The position numbers and the translations under genes were made by a program. DNA of 64,000 bases from Bubalus kerabau. Lineage: Eukaryota > Chordata > Mammalia > Artiodactyla > Bovidae. The notes under the pieces were generated by a model. That model was not told where the DNA came from. It did not search any database and saw only the letters and a program-made list of their open reading frames with translations. Within the stretch, counting starts at the first letter, position 1. Each line of letters begins with the position of its first letter. The stretch is from assembly GCF_029407905.1 (NCBI RefSeq), contig NC_073635.1, positions 41,035,501 to 41,099,500 on the forward strand. The letters are read 5' to 3'. Shown in pieces: positions 60,617-64,000 of this stretch.

Positions 60617-60875
60617 TGCTGCTGCTAAGTCGCTTCAGTCGTGTCCGACTCTGTGCGACCGCATAGACGGCAGCCCACCAGGCTTCCCCGTCCCTGGGAT
60701 TCTCCAGGCAAGAACACTGGAGTGGGTTGCCATTTCCTTCTCCAATGCATGAAAGTGAAAAGTGAAAGTGAAGTCACTTAGTCGTGTCCGACTCTTCGCG
60801 ACCCCATGAACTGCAGCCTACCAGGCTCCCGTCCATGGGATTTTCCAGGCATGAGTACTGGAGTGGGTTGCCATT
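60617..60875 (-). mobile_element. BOV-A2 SINE, slightly shortened
   Basis: Dimer with a short CTG tail. It lacks the last few bases of the usual 'ccttctcc' end at the right. Confidence 0.94.
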
Positions 60876-60924
60876 ACGAGTATATTTATGTATATTAGAA
60901 TCAGCAGGTTTTGTTTTAACTCTC

Positions 60925-60950
60925 TGCTTCTCTCTCTCTCTCTCTCTGAT
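60925..60950. repeat. (TC)n microsatellite
   Basis: Short CT/TC dinucleotide run. Confidence 0.9.
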
Positions 60951-61445
60951 ATATATTCAGAAATCATTAGTGAGTCAAGACACTGAGAAATGATATAAAG
61001 ATGTTAATTATATTTCACTGTTTAAAAAATCAAAATGTCAAAATTCAGAGTCTAAGAATGCTTACACCTGTTCATCTATAGGATGATAGGTTAGTTGGTC
61101 TTCACTGGACCTCCAGAAATATGAATGGAGGCATGCTAGTTTAGATCAAAATTTCTTAGTTTAGGGAAGATGAGGATTCTTCAGCCATCAACCTCCCCCA
61201 AAATCCTCCCCAAACCCTTAAATCTAACTAGAGATTTTGTCATCAAGTCCTAGCTGTTGCAGAGGGAAACAGGGACAGCAGCTGACACCAGACAATCAGA
61301 ACTCTCCTCATACATACTTTACTCATTTGGGCCTCCATCATATGCTTACCACACTTTAATCTTAAAGTCTAGAATTAGTTTACTGGAAAGTAATGCAGGA
61401 AGAACAATTTTGGGTGCAATGAATTGCCCTGTAATACAGGTTTAA
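60951..61445. other. Unique sequence
   Basis: No gene or repeat family recognised. It ends in the A-rich left copy of the duplication flanking the compound L1. Confidence 0.45.
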
Positions 61446-61464
61446 AAAAAAAATGAGTTGCATA

Positions 61465-61496
<32 letters not shown>

Positions 61497-61501
<5 letters not shown>

Positions 61502-61697
61502 TATTTTATTTTTAAACTTTACATAACTGTATTAGATTTGCCAAATATCAAAATGAATCCGCCACAGGTATACATGTGTTCCCCATCCTGAACCCTCCTC
61601 CCTCCTCCCTCCCCATTCCATCCCTCTGGGTCGTCCCAGTGCACCAGCCCCAAGCATCCAGTATCGTGCATCGAACCTGGACTGGCAACTCATTTCA
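61497..61697 (-). mobile_element. Antisense L1 3'UTR with poly(T) lead
   Basis: Minus-strand L1 3'UTR. Its variants (gacgaccc, atatttggc, acagttatg) match the copy at 24702-25405, not the sense UTR at 62734-63060 (gatgaccc, atatatggc, acaatattg). It joins the ORF2 piece at about 61693-61700 across shared bases (atgaaa on the minus strand). Confidence 0.92.
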
Positions 61698-61961
61698 TTA
61701 GGTCCCATTTGTTTATTTTTGCTTTTATTTCCAATATTCTGGGAGGTGGGTCATAGAGGATCCTGCTGTGATGTATGTTGGAGAGTGTTTTGCCTATGTT
61801 CTCCGCTAGGAGTTTTATAGTTTCTGGTCTTACATTTAGATCTTTAATCCATTTTGAGTTTATTTTTGTGTATGGTGTAAGAAAGTGTTCTAGTTTTATT
61901 CTTTTACAAGTGGTTGACCAGTTTTCCCAGCACCACTTGTTAAAGAGATTGTCTTTAATCC

Positions 61962-62733
61962 AAAGCTTCTGCACAACAAGGGAAACTATAAGCAAGGTGA
62001 AAAGACAGCCTTCAGAATGGGAGAAAATAATAGCAAATAAAGCAACTGACAAACAACTAATCTCAAAAATATATAAGCAACTCCTACAGCTCAATTCCAG
62101 AAAAATAAAGGACCCAATCAAAAAATGGGCCAAAGAACTAAATAGACATTTCTCCAAAGAAGACATCCAGATGGCTAACAAACACATGAAAAATGCTCAA
62201 CATCACTCATTATCAGAGAAATGCAAATCAAAACCACTATGAGGTACCATTTCACGCCAGTCAGAATGGCTGCGATCCAAAAGTCTACAAGCAATAAATG
62301 CTGGAGAAGGTGTGGAGAAAAGGGAACCCTCTTACACTGTTGGTGGGAATGCAAACTAGTACAACCACTATGGAGAACAGTGTGGAGATTCCTTAAAAAA
62401 CTGGAAATAGAACTGCCTTATGATCCAGCAATCCCACTGCTGGGCATACACACTGAGGAAACCAGAAGGGAAAGAGACACATGTACCCCAATGTTCATCA
62501 CAGCACTGTTTATAATAGCCAGGACATGGAAGCAACCTAGATGTCCATCAGCAGATGAATGGATAAGAAAGCTGTGGTACATATACACAATGGAGTATTA
62601 CTCAGCCATTAAAAAGAATACATTTGAATCAGTTCTAATGAGGTGGATGAAACTGGAGCCTATTATACAGAGTGAAGTAAGCCAGAAAGAAAAACACCAA
62701 TACGGTATACTAACGCATATATATGGAATTTAG
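61962..62733 (+). pseudogene. L1 ORF2 C-terminal fragment, one frameshift
   Basis: Sense ORF2 from the 'SFCTTRETISKVKRQPSEWE' region to the natural stop at 62731-62733. A single-base change near 62190 shifts the frame, splitting it into two readable parts (to 62242, and from 62221 onward). The second part holds the conserved 'CWWECKLVQPLW' and 'YIYTMEYYSAIKKN' segments. Endonuclease and RT domains are absent, so it encodes no working enzyme. Confidence 0.92.
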
Positions 62734-63089
62734 AAAGATGGTAACAATAACCCTGTATACGAGACAACAAAAGAGACACTGATGTATAGAACAGTCTTTT
62801 GGACTCTGTGGGAGAGGGAGAGGGTGGGATGATTTGGGAGAATGGCATTGAAACATGTATAATATCATATATGAAATGAGTCGCCAGTCCAGGTTCAATG
62901 CATGATACAGGATGCTTGGGGCTGGTGCACTGGGATGACCCAGAGGGATGGTATGGGGAGGGAGGAGGGAGGAGGGTTCAGGATGGGGAACACATGTATA
63001 CCTGTGGTGGATTCATTTTGATATATGGCAAAACCAATACAATATTGTAAAGTTAAAAAATAAAATAAAATTAAAAAAAATGAGTTGCA

Positions 63090-63299
63090 GTTCTTTCCAA
63101 CAAAAATAATGTCACTAATGAAGAAAATGTTTCAAACTTACATATGGCCTGAAAAGAGTGTTTAACAGGTAAAAGTAGATATATATGAGGAAGAAATACC
63201 AGTGTGGAGGTAAGGTACTGGATTGGAAGTAACAACTTTAGCTATGAGAGGTGAAAAAAAAAAATACATTTTCTGTCTCTAGATTTTTACATAAGTTGA
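63090..63299. other. Unique sequence
   Basis: Nothing recognisable. Confidence 0.5.
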
Positions 63300-63562
63300 A
63301 TAAGAACAAATTTATGGTTGCTGAGGGGAAGCATGGGGGTGAGGGCAAATGAGGGAGCTTGGGATGAACATGTACACACTGCTATGTTTAAAATGATAAC
63401 TAACAAGGACCTACAGTATAGCATATGGAACTCTGCTCAATGTTATGTGGCAGTCTGGATGGGAAGGGATTTGGCAGGGGAGAATGCATACATGTATATG
63501 TATGGCTGAATTCCTTTGCTGTTCACCTGAAATTATCACAACACTGTTTCTTATTAAAAGCT
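63300..63562 (+). mobile_element. Old L1 3'UTR fragment
   Basis: 'atggttgctgaggggaagca', then 'tacagtatagcatatggaac', then 'atatgtatggctgaattcct' and an A-rich end match the older ruminant-type L1 3'UTR in order. The frames at 63318-63509 and 63445-63660 are accidental. Confidence 0.75.
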
Positions 63563-64000
63563 TAGAATATGAAAAAAGAATGGTAAAGTCTTCTTTCTGT
63601 AGTTGTCATAGAGATTATCAATGGAAATACTATGCATATATAAGGCATGATTCTAGCTGAATACTCTCATTAGGTCAATATTTATTGAAAGACTATGAAG
63701 TTCACTCCTTTAGGTACTGTTGTACCTAAAGGTACAGGTTTAGTCATGAAAATACAAAGGTAAATAAGACATTGTCTCTACTTTGAGGAACTTTCTTATT
63801 TTTTCCTTAAATAAGAAGCTTTAAGTTATGATATACCAGTATTTGACTAACTGAATTGCCATTTGAGATGGAAAGATCATGAGGAACCAGGGTTGTGTTC
63901 TGAACAATCCTACATATACACCTGGGATTGACACTGCATGGCTGGAGAGGCTGCTCAGCCCCACCAATAACAGATGGTCCTACAGGAATAGTTTAAACCC
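63563..64000. other. Unique sequence
   Basis: No gene or repeat family recognised in the last 440 bases. Confidence 0.5.

Larger units (their letters stand above)
61463..63072 (+). mobile_element. Compound L1 insertion with two poly(A) ends
   Basis: One unit between the 17-bp repeats aaaaaaaatgagttgca at 61446-61462 and 63073-63089. Order on the plus strand: 'taagc', T29 (61468-61496), antisense L1 3'UTR (61497-61697), antisense ORF2 piece (about 61699-61961), sense ORF2 C-terminus (61962-62733), sense 3'UTR and A-rich tail. The antisense ORF2 piece and the sense piece are adjacent segments of one L1, the hallmark of twin priming. The extra antisense UTR with its own T tract is not explained by twin priming. 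Confidence 0.93.

Noticed and set aside
61690..62187. 165-residue minus-strand frame
   Set aside because: Its C-terminal half is the inverted L1 ORF2 piece; its N-terminal half is antisense of the sense ORF2 piece. It is a by-product of the inversion.
62221..62733. 170-residue plus-strand frame, the longest in the window
   Set aside because: It is the C-terminal part of L1 ORF2 in a truncated element, not a host gene.
1..64000. A new multi-gene system in the window
   Set aside because: No host genes, operon-like clusters or conserved unknown proteins can be supported; the unusual signals are retrotransposon insertion structures.

Overview
This is nuclear DNA from a ruminant, most likely a bovid. 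The evidence is the density of pecoran-specific retroposons: BovB (RTE-clade LINE), BOV-A2 dimers with (AGC)n tails, Bov-tA tRNA-derived SINEs and ruminant-type L1 3' ends. The sequence is AT-rich, has no CpG island, and shows no convincing exon, tRNA, rRNA, CRISPR or operon. It reads as an intergenic or large intronic region. By hand I count about 22 kb (roughly a third) as recognisable transposable-element sequence. No host protein-coding gene can be supported: the long open frames are fragments of BovB or L1 proteins, or chance frames across SINEs. The species and chromosome cannot be read from the sequence alone.

Layout. 0-4 kb: Bov-A/Bov-tA copies, a BovB RT fragment (1195-2372), then an antisense L1 3' end abutting an antisense BovB. 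4-14 kb: mostly unique DNA with MIR relics and four Bov-A/Bov-tA copies. 14-17 kb: Bov-tA, an old L2 split by a MIR, a nested L1-in-L1 and a BOV-A2. 17-24.7 kb: mostly unique, with an LTR-like block (about 19.9-20.3 kb) and L2. 24.7-26.7 kb: an L1 3' end, a MER5-like relic, and a BOV-A2 with an uninterrupted (CTG)13 tract. 28.6-34.6 kb: two BovB units, namely a composite unit (28642-30519) and a near-full-length copy (30673-34578), each bounded by direct repeats that look like target-site duplications (TSDs). 35-44 kb: a small inverted L1, two BOV-A2, two L2/L1 relics and a facing pair of BovB tails. 44-60 kb: unique AT-rich DNA with scattered BOV-A2/Bov-tA. 60-64 kb: BOV-A2 and a compound L1 insertion (61463-63072).

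The retroposons fit one functional picture. BovB encodes the endonuclease/reverse transcriptase; Bov-A and Bov-tA share the BovB 3' tail and were presumably mobilised by it; L1 made its own copies. Every protein frame seen here is truncated or broken.

The strongest unusual signals are insertion structures rather than genes: (1) a compound L1 with two outward-facing poly(A) ends from two different 3'UTR variants inside one 17-bp duplication; (2) a BovB - LTR-like - BovB tail unit inside one exact 12-bp duplication, suggesting read-through retrotransposition; (3) a ~118-bp diverged direct repeat exactly flanking a Bov-tA; and (4) a twin-primed 214-bp L1 with a second A tract. I found no evidence of a new multi-gene system.
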